A stretch of 34,431 nt of DNA from NCBI GenBank assembly GCA_035570275.1, contig DATMNI010000479.1, positions 1 to 34,431 on the forward strand. The letters are read 5' to 3'. The stretch comes from DATMNI01 sp035570275 (GTDB lineage: Bacteria; Acidobacteriota; Terriglobia; Bryobacterales; Bryobacteraceae). The notes below the pieces were generated by a model. It saw only the letters and a list, made by a program, of their open reading frames with translations, ran no database searches and had not been told where the DNA came from. The translations under genes and the position numbers were made by a program. This document shows, piece after piece, positions 6,739-14,563 of the stretch. Every line of letters starts with the position of its first letter. The first letter of the stretch is position 1.

Positions 6739-8451
6739 TCAGGCCAGCTCCAGTTCGATCTTCTTGGTTGCGGCGTCGAGTTTCAGGATGCGGAAACTGC
6801 GCACCTGACCGGTGCGCACGGGCTCCTGCTTGGCGCCGCCGCCGCCACCCTGGCCGCCTTTCCAGCGGGCTTCCAGCATGGAACTCAACGATGAAAGATC
6901 CACCTTCGAGTCGCCTGCCCGGGCTTCCTGCCCGGGGGCGTCGGCGCTCAGCCGGCAGGCGGCGCCCACGCCTTCGCCCAACTCCACCTTGGCCCGGCCG
7001 CCCGAGACGTCCGTCATGCGGCCGGTTACCACATCGCCCTCTTTGTGTTCGGCGATATATTCGTCCAGGCTGGTGGGGATGAGTTGCTTCATGCCCAGAC
7101 GCATGCGGCGCTTTTCAACGTCGGCTTCCAGCACCTGGGCCTTGATCACCTGGCCCATCTTGATGATTTCCTGCGGATGATTGAGACGTTTGTCCGCGCT
7201 GATGTCGCCGATGTGGACCATGCCTTCCACGCCCTCGGCGATCTGTACGAAGGCGCCGAACTTCTGAATGCTGGTGACCGGCCCTTCCACCACCGACCCC
7301 ACCGGGTACTTCTGCGCCACCTCGGCCCAAGGGTCGCCCAGGGCTTGTTTCAGACCCAGGGAAATGCGCCGGTCGGCCTGGTTCACTCCCAGGATCACCA
7401 CGTCCACCTGATCGCCGGCGTTAACCACGTCGGCGGGTTTGCGGACCTTCTTGGACCAGGACATTTCCGAGAGGTGAATCAGTCCTTCGATGCCCTTTTC
7501 CAGTTCCACGAAGGCGCCGAAATCGGCCACGCGGGTGACCGAGCCCTTGACGCGGTCGCCGGTCTTGAACTTTTCGTTCACCAGATCCCACGGGTGCGGC
7601 TGCAGTTGTTTCATGCCGAGCGAAATGCGGCGCTTGGCCGGGTCAACCTTGAGCACCTTGGCCTCGATCTGCTGGCCCACGGTGATTACGTCGGCCGGCT
7701 TATTGACGCGGCCCCAGGAAATATCGGCCACGTGCAGCAGCGCATCCACGCCGCCGATATCGACGAAAGCGCCATAATCGGTGAGGCTGCGGACGGTGCC
7801 GTGCACAATCTCGCCTTCCTTCACTTCGGAGTAGCGTTTTTCCTTGCCGGCCCGTTCTTCTTCTTCCAGGACCACGCGGCGGTCCACCACCACGTCTTCG
7901 TCGGCGATATCGAGTTTGATGATGCGGCAGCGGATTTCCGTGCCGATGAGCTTTTCCATCTCGGCCGCGTCGCGGGCGCCGGACCGGGAAGCCGGCATGA
8001 AGGCGCGCATGCCGACATCCACGCTGACCCCGCCCTTGATCACCGCCGTCACCGTACCCGCAATGGCCGCTTTATCGGCGAACGCCTTTTCCAGCGACGA
8101 CCAATCCTTAGGCCGTTCCACGTGGATGCGCGAGAGCTCGTAGTAGCCCTCCGGGTCGCGGCCCTTGATGGACACAGGGATCTTATCGCCGGCCTTCAGC
8201 GATTCGCCGGCCGCCTCGAATTCCGCGACCGGGATGATGCCCTCTGTCTTAAAGCCGATGTCCAGGAACACCGATACGCTGGTGATGGCGATGACGGTGC
8301 CTTCCAGTCCTTTCTGGCCCTCGTCGGTGCGATGGGAATGGGACTGCTCGTACTGCGAAAGGATGTCGCCAAAGGACTCGTTGGGCTCGTTGGGGGTTGG
8401 GGACACAGGACCGGTACTGCGGTCCCGATCCAGCATGCTTGGATTGGACAT
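6739..8451 (-). CDS. rpsA: 30S ribosomal protein S1
   Basis: About 570 aa with six S1 (OB-fold) RNA-binding domains in order: EGTVIAITSVSVFLDIGFKT, AGTVTAVIKGGVSVDVGM, HGTVRSLTDYGAFVDIGGVD, KGSVTRVADFGAFVELEKGI, EGPVTSIQKFGAFVQIAEGV and a weaker TGRMTDVSGGRAKVELGEG. Domains 3-5 carry the high-affinity mRNA-binding pattern (YGAFVD / GLIHLSEMSW). It binds mRNA on the small subunit and helps initiation on weak Shine-Dalgarno leaders. Start choice is between ATG 8469 (MVKNHPMSNPSML) and 8451 (MSNPSMLDRD); both have weak leaders and 8451 is given. The C-terminal linker after domain six has a 10-bp direct repeat (6914-6936) and a Gly5 run. The 235 bp upstream hold no other gene. Confidence 0.95.
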   Translation of the reverse strand: MSNPSMLDRDRSTGPVSPTPNEPNESFGDILSQYEQSHSHRTDEGQKGLEGTVIAITSVSVFLDIGFKTEGIIPVAEFEAAGESLKAGDKIPVSIKGRDPEGYYELSRIHVERPKDWSSLEKAFADKAAIAGTVTAVIKGGVSVDVGMRAFMPASRSGARDAAEMEKLIGTEIRCRIIKLDIADEDVVVDRRVVLEEEERAGKEKRYSEVKEGEIVHGTVRSLTDYGAFVDIGGVDALLHVADISWGRVNKPADVITVGQQIEAKVLKVDPAKRRISLGMKQLQPHPWDLVNEKFKTGDRVKGSVTRVADFGAFVELEKGIEGLIHLSEMSWSKKVRKPADVVNAGDQVDVVILGVNQADRRISLGLKQALGDPWAEVAQKYPVGSVVEGPVTSIQKFGAFVQIAEGVEGMVHIGDISADKRLNHPQEIIKMGQVIKAQVLEADVEKRRMRLGMKQLIPTSLDEYIAEHKEGDVVTGRMTDVSGGRAKVELGEGVGAACRLSADAPGQEARAGDSKVDLSSLSSMLEARWKGGQGGGGGAKQEPVRTGQVRSFRILKLDAATKKIELELA

Positions 8452-8683
8452 GGGGTGATTCTTTACCATTGTGGCATAAAGCGGGCGCGATGGTTGGCGT
8501 AATGGGATGCGGGCGGCAATGTGGCGTGAATCGGTTTGCCATCCATCGGGTTCCAATGGTGCCAGAGGGTAGTGTTGCGGGAGCACCAAATGTGGGAAAC
8601 CGGACTGATCGGCCCCGTTCCATTAGGCGAAATTGCCGCCAATCGCCGCAGCCGGCCCTCCCTCCCGCCTCCCCTCCATGGGT

Positions 8684-9025
8684 TCATCGATATATTGCCC
8701 AGAGGGCGAATCGGAGGGCGCCATAGATGAATAGCCCCAGGAATGCGGTCGAAGCCAGCACCACAATTAAGCCACCCAGGCTGAACCCTGTTTTCTGTTC
8801 CAGTTCTGCAGTCATACTGATGGCCGGGACTGTATCCGCTGAAGTCGCCTCTCTCATATCGTATTCCCCCTGCTTCCAGTTGTAGCCCTTTTGAGCCATT
8901 ACCCTCCACTGAGTTTTCCCCCAGTACAGCACGGGAAATACCCCCACCAGGGGGGCATCCTTCCGATACGGGTCCATGGCGGCGTTCTCGGCGCTTTGGG
9001 GGGAGTTAAATAGTAAATTGGACAT
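8684..9025 (-). CDS. Small membrane-anchored hypothetical protein
   Basis: 113 aa from ATG 9025 (MSNLLFNSPQSAENAAMDPY), with an Arg/Lys-rich N-terminal half containing GVFPVLYWGKTQWRVMAQKG and one C-terminal transmembrane helix (LGGLIVVLASTAFLGLFIYGAL). The topology looks like a tail-anchored or single-pass protein. No family is recognised. An ATG at 9061 is in frame but falls inside the inverted repeat of the adjacent mobile-element relic, so 9025 is preferred; codons 1-12 of the longer form look like inserted DNA. If the repeat element landed here, it lies directly on this gene's promoter region. Confidence 0.55.
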   Translation of the reverse strand: MSNLLFNSPQSAENAAMDPYRKDAPLVGVFPVLYWGKTQWRVMAQKGYNWKQGEYDMREATSADTVPAISMTAELEQKTGFSLGGLIVVLASTAFLGLFIYGALRFALWAIYR

Positions 9026-9043
9026 TTGAGCCAGGCGAACAAG

Positions 9044-9085
9044 AAAAAGACGGGATCTCACGCAAAGCCGCGAAGCCGCAAAGAA
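9044..9085. repeat. Left arm of a 42-bp imperfect inverted repeat
   Basis: The plus strand shows AAAAAGACGGGATC then TCACGCAAAGCCGCG and AAGCCGCAAAGAA. It pairs without gaps with 9521-9562 on the opposite strand, 34 of 42 positions identical by eye, the inner 28 bp being 24/28. The two arms enclose the GxxExxY pseudogene. The 'cgcaaagccgcaaag' wording is a repeat type often seen beside GxxExxY genes. Confidence 0.7.
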
Positions 9086-9117
9086 GCCCCAAAGGAAGAG
9101 GGATAATCGAAGTCAAC

Positions 9118-9409
9118 GTGACCCGGGAATCCACTGGCGAAACAGATTGTGGATGCAGCCTATCGAGTCCATACCACTCTGGAGCCGGGCCTGCTGGAGT
9201 CGGTCTATGAATCGGTCCTGGCATCCGAGCTGGAACACCGCGGGCTGCTCACGATTCGTCAGCACCTGGTTCCCCTGGTGTATCACGGTGTTCACATTGA
9301 AGTGGGATTTCGGGCAGGACGCCCATCTGCGGCCAGCCAACAAGCGTTTTTGGGCATACCGATAGACCTCAAAGTGGCCCTGATCAAGGACGGCATCATG
9401 CGTCGCTAA
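9118..9409 (+). pseudogene. GxxExxY-family protein, degenerate with internal deletion
   Basis: The family signature GLLESVYE (GxxExxY) is intact in AKQIVDAAYRVHTTLEPGLL and ESVYESVLASELEHRGLLTI, followed by RQHLVPLVYHGVHIEVGFRAG. After GFRAG about 35 codons are missing, including the block that normally holds the E-L/I-K acidic-Lys core. What remains is LRPANKRF in one frame and PIDLKVALIKDGIMRR in another. At the 5' end GTGACCCGGGAA (9118) and the NPLAKQIVDAAY frame are offset, so the start is also frameshifted. Members are small proteins of about 120-140 aa with a proposed nuclease-like fold; the role is unknown. This copy cannot make an intact product. Confidence 0.8.
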
Positions 9410-9520
9410 CGGACTCGGCGAGTAGCCTGGTCTGTGACTTCCCTCGATTCGTACTCAACGGCACCGTCTTGCTCTGCTAAGTCACAGGCCCGTTCAATCC
9501 GGCCCCGCCGGTGGCCGAGC

Positions 9521-9562
9521 TTCTTTGCGCCCTTGTGGCTTTGCGTGAAATCTTGCCTTTTT
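9521..9562. repeat. Right arm of the 42-bp imperfect inverted repeat
   Basis: TTCTTTGCGCCCTTGTGGC followed by TTTGCGTGAAATCTTGCC and TTTTT is the inverted counterpart of 9044-9085. Differences are scattered and ungapped, as expected from diverged ends of one element rather than chance. No clear target-site duplication is visible just outside the arms. Confidence 0.7.
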
Positions 9563-10168
9563 GAATCCCACGCTCCAAGCCGATTCCCCTTACGCTAGAC
9601 GCAAACTGTCCAGCTTATTGTTTGACTCCGCCTAACAAGCGGGGCTGTGGGCTTACCCAGTCCAATTACCCCCTCCAAGCCGGGCCTGAGCAAACACAGA
9701 TACCACGTTCGCTGTCCGAAGCGTACCCTCGACGGGGGCCCGCGGCCTTCGCATTGGCGGCATAAGACCGGGCCCCATCGGAGGCGAGCGCGAGGATCTC
9801 GGCCGGGGACTGCTCTACGACGGGAACGAGTTCGGTTGACGTGGTGAAGGCGCTGCTGGGTCATATGAGCCAAGCCATGGTCGAGCGCTACAGCCACGTC
9901 CGGAGCGGATAAACGCGGATTATAAGCCGCCGATGAACGCGGATGAAGGCCGATAAAGACAAACAAGCCTGGAATTATGCGGCAAAAGGGCCAGACGTGC
10001 GTTTTCTGGCCTGCACTCATTCATCAAGCACTTGGCGCGGATCCGGCCCAATGATTAAGGCTACAAGACGAAGAAAACATCAGTGGCTTTGCGAAGGTCC
10101 GGCTGCGCCGACTAAAGACAGGCCAGTTCGGCAATCGAAACAAATCGCTAAAGTAGTTGGAAAATGCT
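9563..10168. other. Gene-poor stretch between the repeat element and tRNA-Val
   Basis: Apart from the integrase tip at 9832-9912, no recognisable coding sequence is seen. Short open frames on both strands lack family resemblance and start signals. The stretch fits a decayed integrated element between the tRNA 3' end and the GxxExxY repeat unit. No second copy of the tRNA 3' end (an attR/attL partner) was found by eye in the window. Confidence 0.5.
9832..9912 (+). pseudogene. Tyrosine recombinase/integrase, C-terminal tip
   Basis: The frame reads SVDVVKALLGHMSQAMVERYSHVRSG and a stop. This is the end of a phage-type tyrosine integrase: the LLGH motif contributes the H of the catalytic R-H-R-Y set, and the Tyr in ERYSHV is the nucleophile position. 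Everything upstream, including the first Arg and the core-binding domain, is gone or unrecognisable. It lies 256 bp from the 3' end of a tRNA-Val gene, the usual position of an integrase next to its attachment site. Confidence 0.7.
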
Positions 10169-10245
10169 TGGTGGGCGCTCGCGGGCTCGAACCGCGGACC
10201 TTCTGCTTGTAAGGCAGACGCTCTAACCAACTGAGCTAAGCGCCC
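10169..10245 (-). tRNA. tRNA-Val (anticodon UAC)
   Basis: On the minus strand a complete cloverleaf can be drawn: acceptor GGGCGCT/AGCGCCC; D arm with TAGCTCAGTTGGTTAGAGC; anticodon stem TCTGC/GCAGA with loop CTTACAA, which gives anticodon TAC; variable loop AGGTC; T arm CGCGG TTCGAGC CCGCG. The 3' ACCA is encoded in the DNA. The anticodon TAC reads GUA/GUG and other GUN valine codons. Confidence 0.95.
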
Positions 10246-10623
10246 GACGCCACAACCAAACTGTAGCATGGTCCGCTCACCGCATCCAAACACGCTCCGC
10301 ATTCCCAACCGGACCCGGAGTTAATTAAGCGGCGCGAATGGGTTCAGTCGAAAGATGAGTTGCAGACCAACCCGCCGAAAACGTGCCCGCTCTGGAACGC
10401 CTCGAGCGCGTCTGGGAAGATCTCCGCCAATCCGCCGGGCAGCAGGACCGGTTCATCTTCATCTCGCGGAAATCGCTCGCACGGGCTTCATGGCCTGCTG
10501 GACCCGCGAAATCCGCCGTCCACAGCGCCGCTACCCAATTCACCCCAAGCCACCTTGACGCAACGCCTGCCGCGCCGGAAATCGTGACCTGGGCGTGTCA
10601 GGCTGGGCGTGCCAGGCCGCCGT
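10246..10623. other. Intergenic region with one unexplained open stretch
   Basis: No recognised gene. On the minus strand a frame is open from 10497 to a stop at 10344. It has protein-like composition (DEDEPVLLPGGLAEIFPDAL, EAFQSGHVFGGLVC) but no ATG/GTG start, and a TGA lies directly upstream. It may be the tail of a lost gene; I do not recognise the family. Confidence 0.3.
10260..10289 (-). promoter_or_regulatory. Possible sigma70 promoter of tRNA-Val
   Basis: On the minus strand TTGGAT, an 18-bp spacer and TACAGT lie 14 bp before the tRNA 5' end. The -10 matches 4 of 6 consensus bases and the -35 matches 3 of 6. Its position fits a tRNA promoter. Confidence 0.35.
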
Positions 10624-11205
10624 TCAGCGAACCAGAGTTGGTCCAGTCTGCGTAAAGTCCGCGCTGGAGCTGCCGAAGCCACCATCAGTGCCGCCGATCA
10701 GGTTTGCGTCCAGTTTCGTTCGGGCAGTCCGAAAGAGCGCGTCCCAGAGGAAGCCCGAGAAAAAGAAGTAGTTGTGGCGGTGGGTGCGGTGGTGAATCAT
10801 GTGCATTTGTTGGAACCGTCCGAGAATTCCGCCGAGCTTGGGAGATTTGTGAAAGAGGATATGGAGCCGGTGATCCGCGAACATGCAGGCGTACATGGCG
10901 GTACCGAACGGGACGCTATGCATCCAGCCGCGTAGCCAGCCGTACGCCGCCACCAGCAGGAGCGCGACCGGCGCCACCGCAAAAAATGGAAAACTGATGA
11001 ACAGTTCCTTGGGATCCTCGGCGATATGGAGGTCGCGCTGCCCATGGTTGTCGTAAACGCGGTGATGTTCCCGCTCGCCATGGGCATAAACCGTCTGCTT
11101 GCCCTGGCGCATTTCATCATGCCACCAGCGATGTCCAAGATTGTGGGCCAGCGACCAGGTACACCACCCAGCCGCCAGATCCGCACCGATAAGAAGTAGA
11201 TTCAC
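10624..11205 (-). CDS. Fatty acid hydroxylase / sterol desaturase superfamily membrane enzyme
   Basis: 193 aa from a GTG start at 11205, chosen because GGAGG stands 4 nt upstream; a longer ATG frame exists but lacks a ribosome site. The family's His clusters for a di-iron centre are present: HNLGHRWWH (21-29), HGEREHHRVYDNH (42-54), DHRLHILFH (111-119) and HMIHHRTHRHNY (135-146). Hydrophobic segments flank them (VNLLLIGADLAAGWCTWSLA and FFAVAPVALLLVAAYGWL). Such enzymes hydroxylate or desaturate lipid chains in the membrane using O2. The protein is shorter than typical sterol desaturases (about 250 aa), lacking the first TM hairpin. It stands alone upstream of the tRNA. Confidence 0.8.
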   Translation of the reverse strand: MNLLLIGADLAAGWCTWSLAHNLGHRWWHDEMRQGKQTVYAHGEREHHRVYDNHGQRDLHIAEDPKELFISFPFFAVAPVALLLVAAYGWLRGWMHSVPFGTAMYACMFADHRLHILFHKSPKLGGILGRFQQMHMIHHRTHRHNYFFFSGFLWDALFRTARTKLDANLIGGTDGGFGSSSADFTQTGPTLVR

Positions 11206-11715
11206 GATTCCTCCGGGCTGCCGCCGGGTCGGGCGGCGCGCCTGCAAAATGCATATTATTATCCAAAAGTGGCGTCGCGGCAACCCCGCAAAGGATAACT
11301 CGCCAAAGTATAACGTGGATCACCCCAGGTTTCGCCGGGTTCCCTGACGTGCCGTCATTCCACGGGCATGGTCAACGAACTTCTCCCCATTCCCAACAAC
11401 TTTCCAGAGCCCGCTCACCGCGTCCCGCGATGTACCCGGTAGCTGGCCTCCGAAGTCATCTGGCACGACGCCGTTATGCGTAGCCGCAGAGCGCTTTCGG
11501 TCTCCATAGAGGAAACGACGCCCGCTTGGATTCCACCTGGTTCAACAGCGGATGGGACGCTCGACGCCAGGCGTTTTGATGAAACTGCGGAGTTTCTGGG
11601 CTCGTGCGGGATCCCCGGACTCTAAATATGAGAGACCTGCACCAGCGGTCGCGACCCAGAGGGTCGCGACCACGGCTACTGCTAACCGCGGCCGCCTGAT
11701 CGGCGTCATACCCCC
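11206..11715. other. 510-bp intergenic region between divergent genes
   Basis: No gene is supported. It carries the divergent starts of the hydroxylase and the permease and a strong hairpin at 11647-11671. The PadR-type regulator that often precedes permeases of this family is not present. Confidence 0.5.
11647..11671. repeat. 11-bp perfect inverted repeat, doubly palindromic
   Basis: GGTCGCGACCC, loop AGA, GGGTCGCGACC. Each arm contains the self-palindrome GGTCGCGACC, so the site is both a direct and an inverted repeat. It lies 45 bp upstream of the permease start. It may be a dispersed hairpin repeat or an operator. Confidence 0.6.
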
Positions 11716-14184
11716 ATGCTGCGCGATGTCCGCTACGCGATCCGTGTCCTGTTCCACTCGCCCCGCTTCACCGCGACCGCCATTCTGGTGCTGGCGCTCG
11801 GTATCGGGGCTAACTCCGCCATGTTCGCACTGGTTTACTCGGTGCTGCTGCGGCCGCTGCCCTATCAGCAACCGGGCCGCCTGGCGGTGATCATGGGCAG
11901 CAGCGAAAAGCGCGGCGGCAATTTCTCCATGCCGCCCGCCGACTTCCTGGATTTTCGCGGCCGCAACCGCAGCTTTACGGACATGGCCGCGGCTGAGGTA
12001 TGGTCGCCGAGCCTGACCGGCAGCGGCGAGCCGGAGGAACTGCATGGCCTGCACGCTTCGGCTTCTCTGTTTCAGGTGCTCGGCGTGCAGGCCGCGCTGG
12101 GCCGGGCGTTTGTGGCGGAGGATGACCGGCCGGAATCGTCGCACGTGGCGGTGCTGGGCGCCGGGCTATGGAAACGGCGGTTCGGCGGCGACCGCGGGCT
12201 GATCGGCCGCACCATCACTCTGAACCACGAAGCTTACACCGTGGTTGGCGTCATGCCCGAAGGATTTTATTTCCCGCCCTTCTGGGCCAGCAAGGCCGAG
12301 ATCTACGTGCCGCTGGCCTTCACCCCGGCTAAGGCGCAGGACCGCCGCATCAGCACGCTGCGCACCTTCGGCCGTCTCAAACCCGGAGTGACCATCTCGC
12401 AGGCCCGGGCGGACGTGCGGGGGATTGCGCGCCGCCTGGCGCAGGACTACCCGCGCAGCAACGCCGAACAGACCGCGGTGGTCACGTCCCTGCACGAAAT
12501 GTCGGTGGGCAACGTGCAGACCGCGCTGTTGATCCTGCTGGGTGCGGTGGGGTGCACGCTGCTGATCGCGTGCGCCAACCTGGCCAACCTGTTTCTGACG
12601 CGCGCCACGGCCCGGCACAAGGAGATTGCCATCCGCCAGGCGATGGGGGCCGGACGCCTGGCGCTGGTGCGCCAGTTCCTGACGGAGAGCTTCTTGATTT
12701 CGCTGGCCGGGGGCGCGCTGGGCATCCTGCTGGCGGCGTGGGCAGTGAACAGCTTCGTGGCGGGAATACCGGATGGCGTCAACTTCCGAATGCCGCGGCA
12801 GAACGAGATTGGGCTGGGCGGCGTGGCGATCGCCTTCAACTTCGCCGTCTGCCTGCTGACGGGCCTGGTGTTCGGCCTGCCGCCGGCCGTCCAACTATCG
12901 CGCCGCGATCTGAACCAGTCGCTGAAAGAGACGGGCAGAAGTTCCACGGCCGGCCGTTCGGGACAACGCATCCGCGGCGCGCTGGTAGTTTCGGAAATCG
13001 CGTTGGCGTTGATGCTGCTGGCGGGCGCGGGCTTGATGATCCAGAGTTTCCGCAAACTGCAGGACCTGGATGCCGGCTTCCGTGGGCACAACGTGCTGGC
13101 CATCAACGTGGCGGTGGCGGGGTCTGACCATGCCGACCCGGACCGGCGCGCCAACTTCTACCGCGAAGCCGTCGACCGGTTGCGCGCCATTCCGGGCATG
13201 CAGGCGGCCAGCGCGGTGAACCACGTTCCGCTGGCGGGCGATGTGTTTACCCTGGGCGTAGAGATCGAAGGCCAGCCGGCGCCCCAACCAGGCGACGAAC
13301 CCAAGGCCGTGTACCGGGTGGCGCTGCCGCGCTATTTCGAAACCATCGGGATGCAGATGCTGGCCGGCCGCGATTTTGACGATCGCGATAATGAAGCCAC
13401 GCCACGTGTGGTGGTGGTGAACCAGACGATGGCGAGCCGCTATTGGCCCGGCCGGAATGGCAGCCTCTCCAGCGCCCTGGGCCAGCGCGTGCGCATGAAC
13501 GTAGTGAACGGGTACACGCCCTGGATGACCGTTGCCGGGGTCATCAAGGATGCCAAACAGCACGACTGGGCGGCGCGTGCGGAAAACGAAATGTACATTC
13601 CGTATCTGCAGGCGCCGGACTACCTGCATAACCGGATGTCGTTCCTCACCATGACGCTGGTGGTGCGCTCGGCGACGCCCCCCGGTGCCATCGCGCGGCA
13701 GATTCGCGATCAGATCTGGGCTCTGGACCGCAACGTGCCGGTGACGTCGATGCTGGAAATGGAGGAAGTGGTGACGGGCGCAGTGTGGCAGCCCAGGCTG
13801 TCGATGGCGCTGCTCTCGGGCTTCGCCGGCCTGGCGCTGCTGCTGGCCACCATCGGCATCTACGCCGTCATGTCGTACGTGGTGGCGGGGCGGACCCAGG
13901 AGATTGGCATCCGCATGGCGCTGGGCGCGAAGCAATCCGACGTGCTCGGCATGGTGATGCGGCAATCGTTACGGCCCGTGGCGGTTGGCGTGGCGCTGGG
14001 CCTGGCCGGGGCATTCGCGCTGACCCGCGTCATGACGAACCTGCTGTTTGAAGTCAGCCCGACGGACCCCGCGGTATTGGGCGGCGTGACGCTGCTGCTG
14101 GCGGCGGTGGCAGGGGTGGCGGGCTGGGTGCCGGCGCGAAAGGCCGCGCGCGTGGACCCGCTGGTGGCGCTCAGGTACGAGTAG
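11716..14184 (+). CDS. ABC transporter permease, acidobacterial duplicated orphan permease (ADOP) type
   Basis: 822 aa with the MacB/FtsX layout present twice. The first N-terminal TM is RFTATAILVLALGIGANSAM, with the conserved VYSVLLRPLPY following. Then come a periplasmic MacB_PCD domain (about 60-270), a three-TM FtsX block (ALLILLGAVGCTLLIACANL, then the ARHKEIAIRQAMGAGR motif), a second TM plus periplasmic domain (from RGALVVSEIALALMLLAGAG), and a second FtsX block (LLSGFAGLALLLATIGIYAV, GRTQEIGIRMALGA) ending WVPARKAARVDPLVALRYE. The length matches the ADOP family (TIGR03434 type), common in Solibacter relatives. No ATPase or membrane-fusion partner is adjacent, hence 'orphan'. Substrate unknown; export of a small molecule or peptide is inferred from MacB. 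Confidence 0.92.
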   Translation: MLRDVRYAIRVLFHSPRFTATAILVLALGIGANSAMFALVYSVLLRPLPYQQPGRLAVIMGSSEKRGGNFSMPPADFLDFRGRNRSFTDMAAAEVWSPSLTGSGEPEELHGLHASASLFQVLGVQAALGRAFVAEDDRPESSHVAVLGAGLWKRRFGGDRGLIGRTITLNHEAYTVVGVMPEGFYFPPFWASKAEIYVPLAFTPAKAQDRRISTLRTFGRLKPGVTISQARADVRGIARRLAQDYPRSNAEQTAVVTSLHEMSVGNVQTALLILLGAVGCTLLIACANLANLFLTRATARHKEIAIRQAMGAGRLALVRQFLTESFLISLAGGALGILLAAWAVNSFVAGIPDGVNFRMPRQNEIGLGGVAIAFNFAVCLLTGLVFGLPPAVQLSRRDLNQSLKETGRSSTAGRSGQRIRGALVVSEIALALMLLAGAGLMIQSFRKLQDLDAGFRGHNVLAINVAVAGSDHADPDRRANFYREAVDRLRAIPGMQAASAVNHVPLAGDVFTLGVEIEGQPAPQPGDEPKAVYRVALPRYFETIGMQMLAGRDFDDRDNEATPRVVVVNQTMASRYWPGRNGSLSSALGQRVRMNVVNGYTPWMTVAGVIKDAKQHDWAARAENEMYIPYLQAPDYLHNRMSFLTMTLVVRSATPPGAIARQIRDQIWALDRNVPVTSMLEMEEVVTGAVWQPRLSMALLSGFAGLALLLATIGIYAVMSYVVAGRTQEIGIRMALGAKQSDVLGMVMRQSLRPVAVGVALGLAGAFALTRVMTNLLFEVSPTDPAVLGGVTLLLAAVAGVAGWVPARKAARVDPLVALRYE

Positions 14185-14563
14185 GACAGGCCGGGCAGGG
14201 GTGCCCGGGTGCGGCCTTACAGGTTAGGTTGAGATCACTACCCATGCCTAACATGATATTGGTTGTGCTTGAATAGACCCGCAGTGGGCGCGCAAAGGGG
14301 CGAGTAATCCCCCTTTTGGACCCCCTCATCGGTCCTCGGCGACTGGCCAAGCCGCCCTTACGCCGTTACACCGGATCTGGCGGCTTGCGGGCAAGCCTTG
14401 GAGGCTCTGGAACGGCCGCCGAGCGGCTCCAAATCGGCTCGCATCAAGGCCTACTGAGGTCCGGGGCTATAGCGAGTGACATCGGTTGTTCCCGACAGCT
14501 ATCGCGCAGCGGTACAATTTAGCCTTCAATGACCTGCCAAGCCGCAAGACCAGGAGTTTTTAC
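14185..14563. other. Intergenic region with a possible coding relic
   Basis: Besides the hairpin, a plus-strand frame ending at a stop near 14456 reads AVTPDLAACGQALEALERPP followed by SGSKSARIKAY. Its composition is protein-like, but there is no start and I do not recognise it. The leader of the next gene has CAGGAG 8 nt before its ATG. Confidence 0.35.
14191..14208. terminator. Hairpin just after the permease gene
   Basis: CCGGGCA GGGG TGCCCGG, a perfect 7-bp stem beginning 6 bp after the permease stop codon. It has the same GGCA-N4-TGCC core as the intergenic repeats at 2538 and 3612. No T-run follows, so it is a weak terminator candidate or a repeat copy. Confidence 0.4.

Noticed and set aside
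7045..8502. 485-codon plus-strand frame opposite rpsA
   Set aside because: Mirror of six S1 domains; the repeated 'VHHF/ADVADV' look is only the antisense of the S1 repeats.
11716..14184. Assignment of the permease to a complete MacAB efflux system
   Set aside because: No ATP-binding (Walker) domain in the protein and no macA-like or ATPase gene adjacent.
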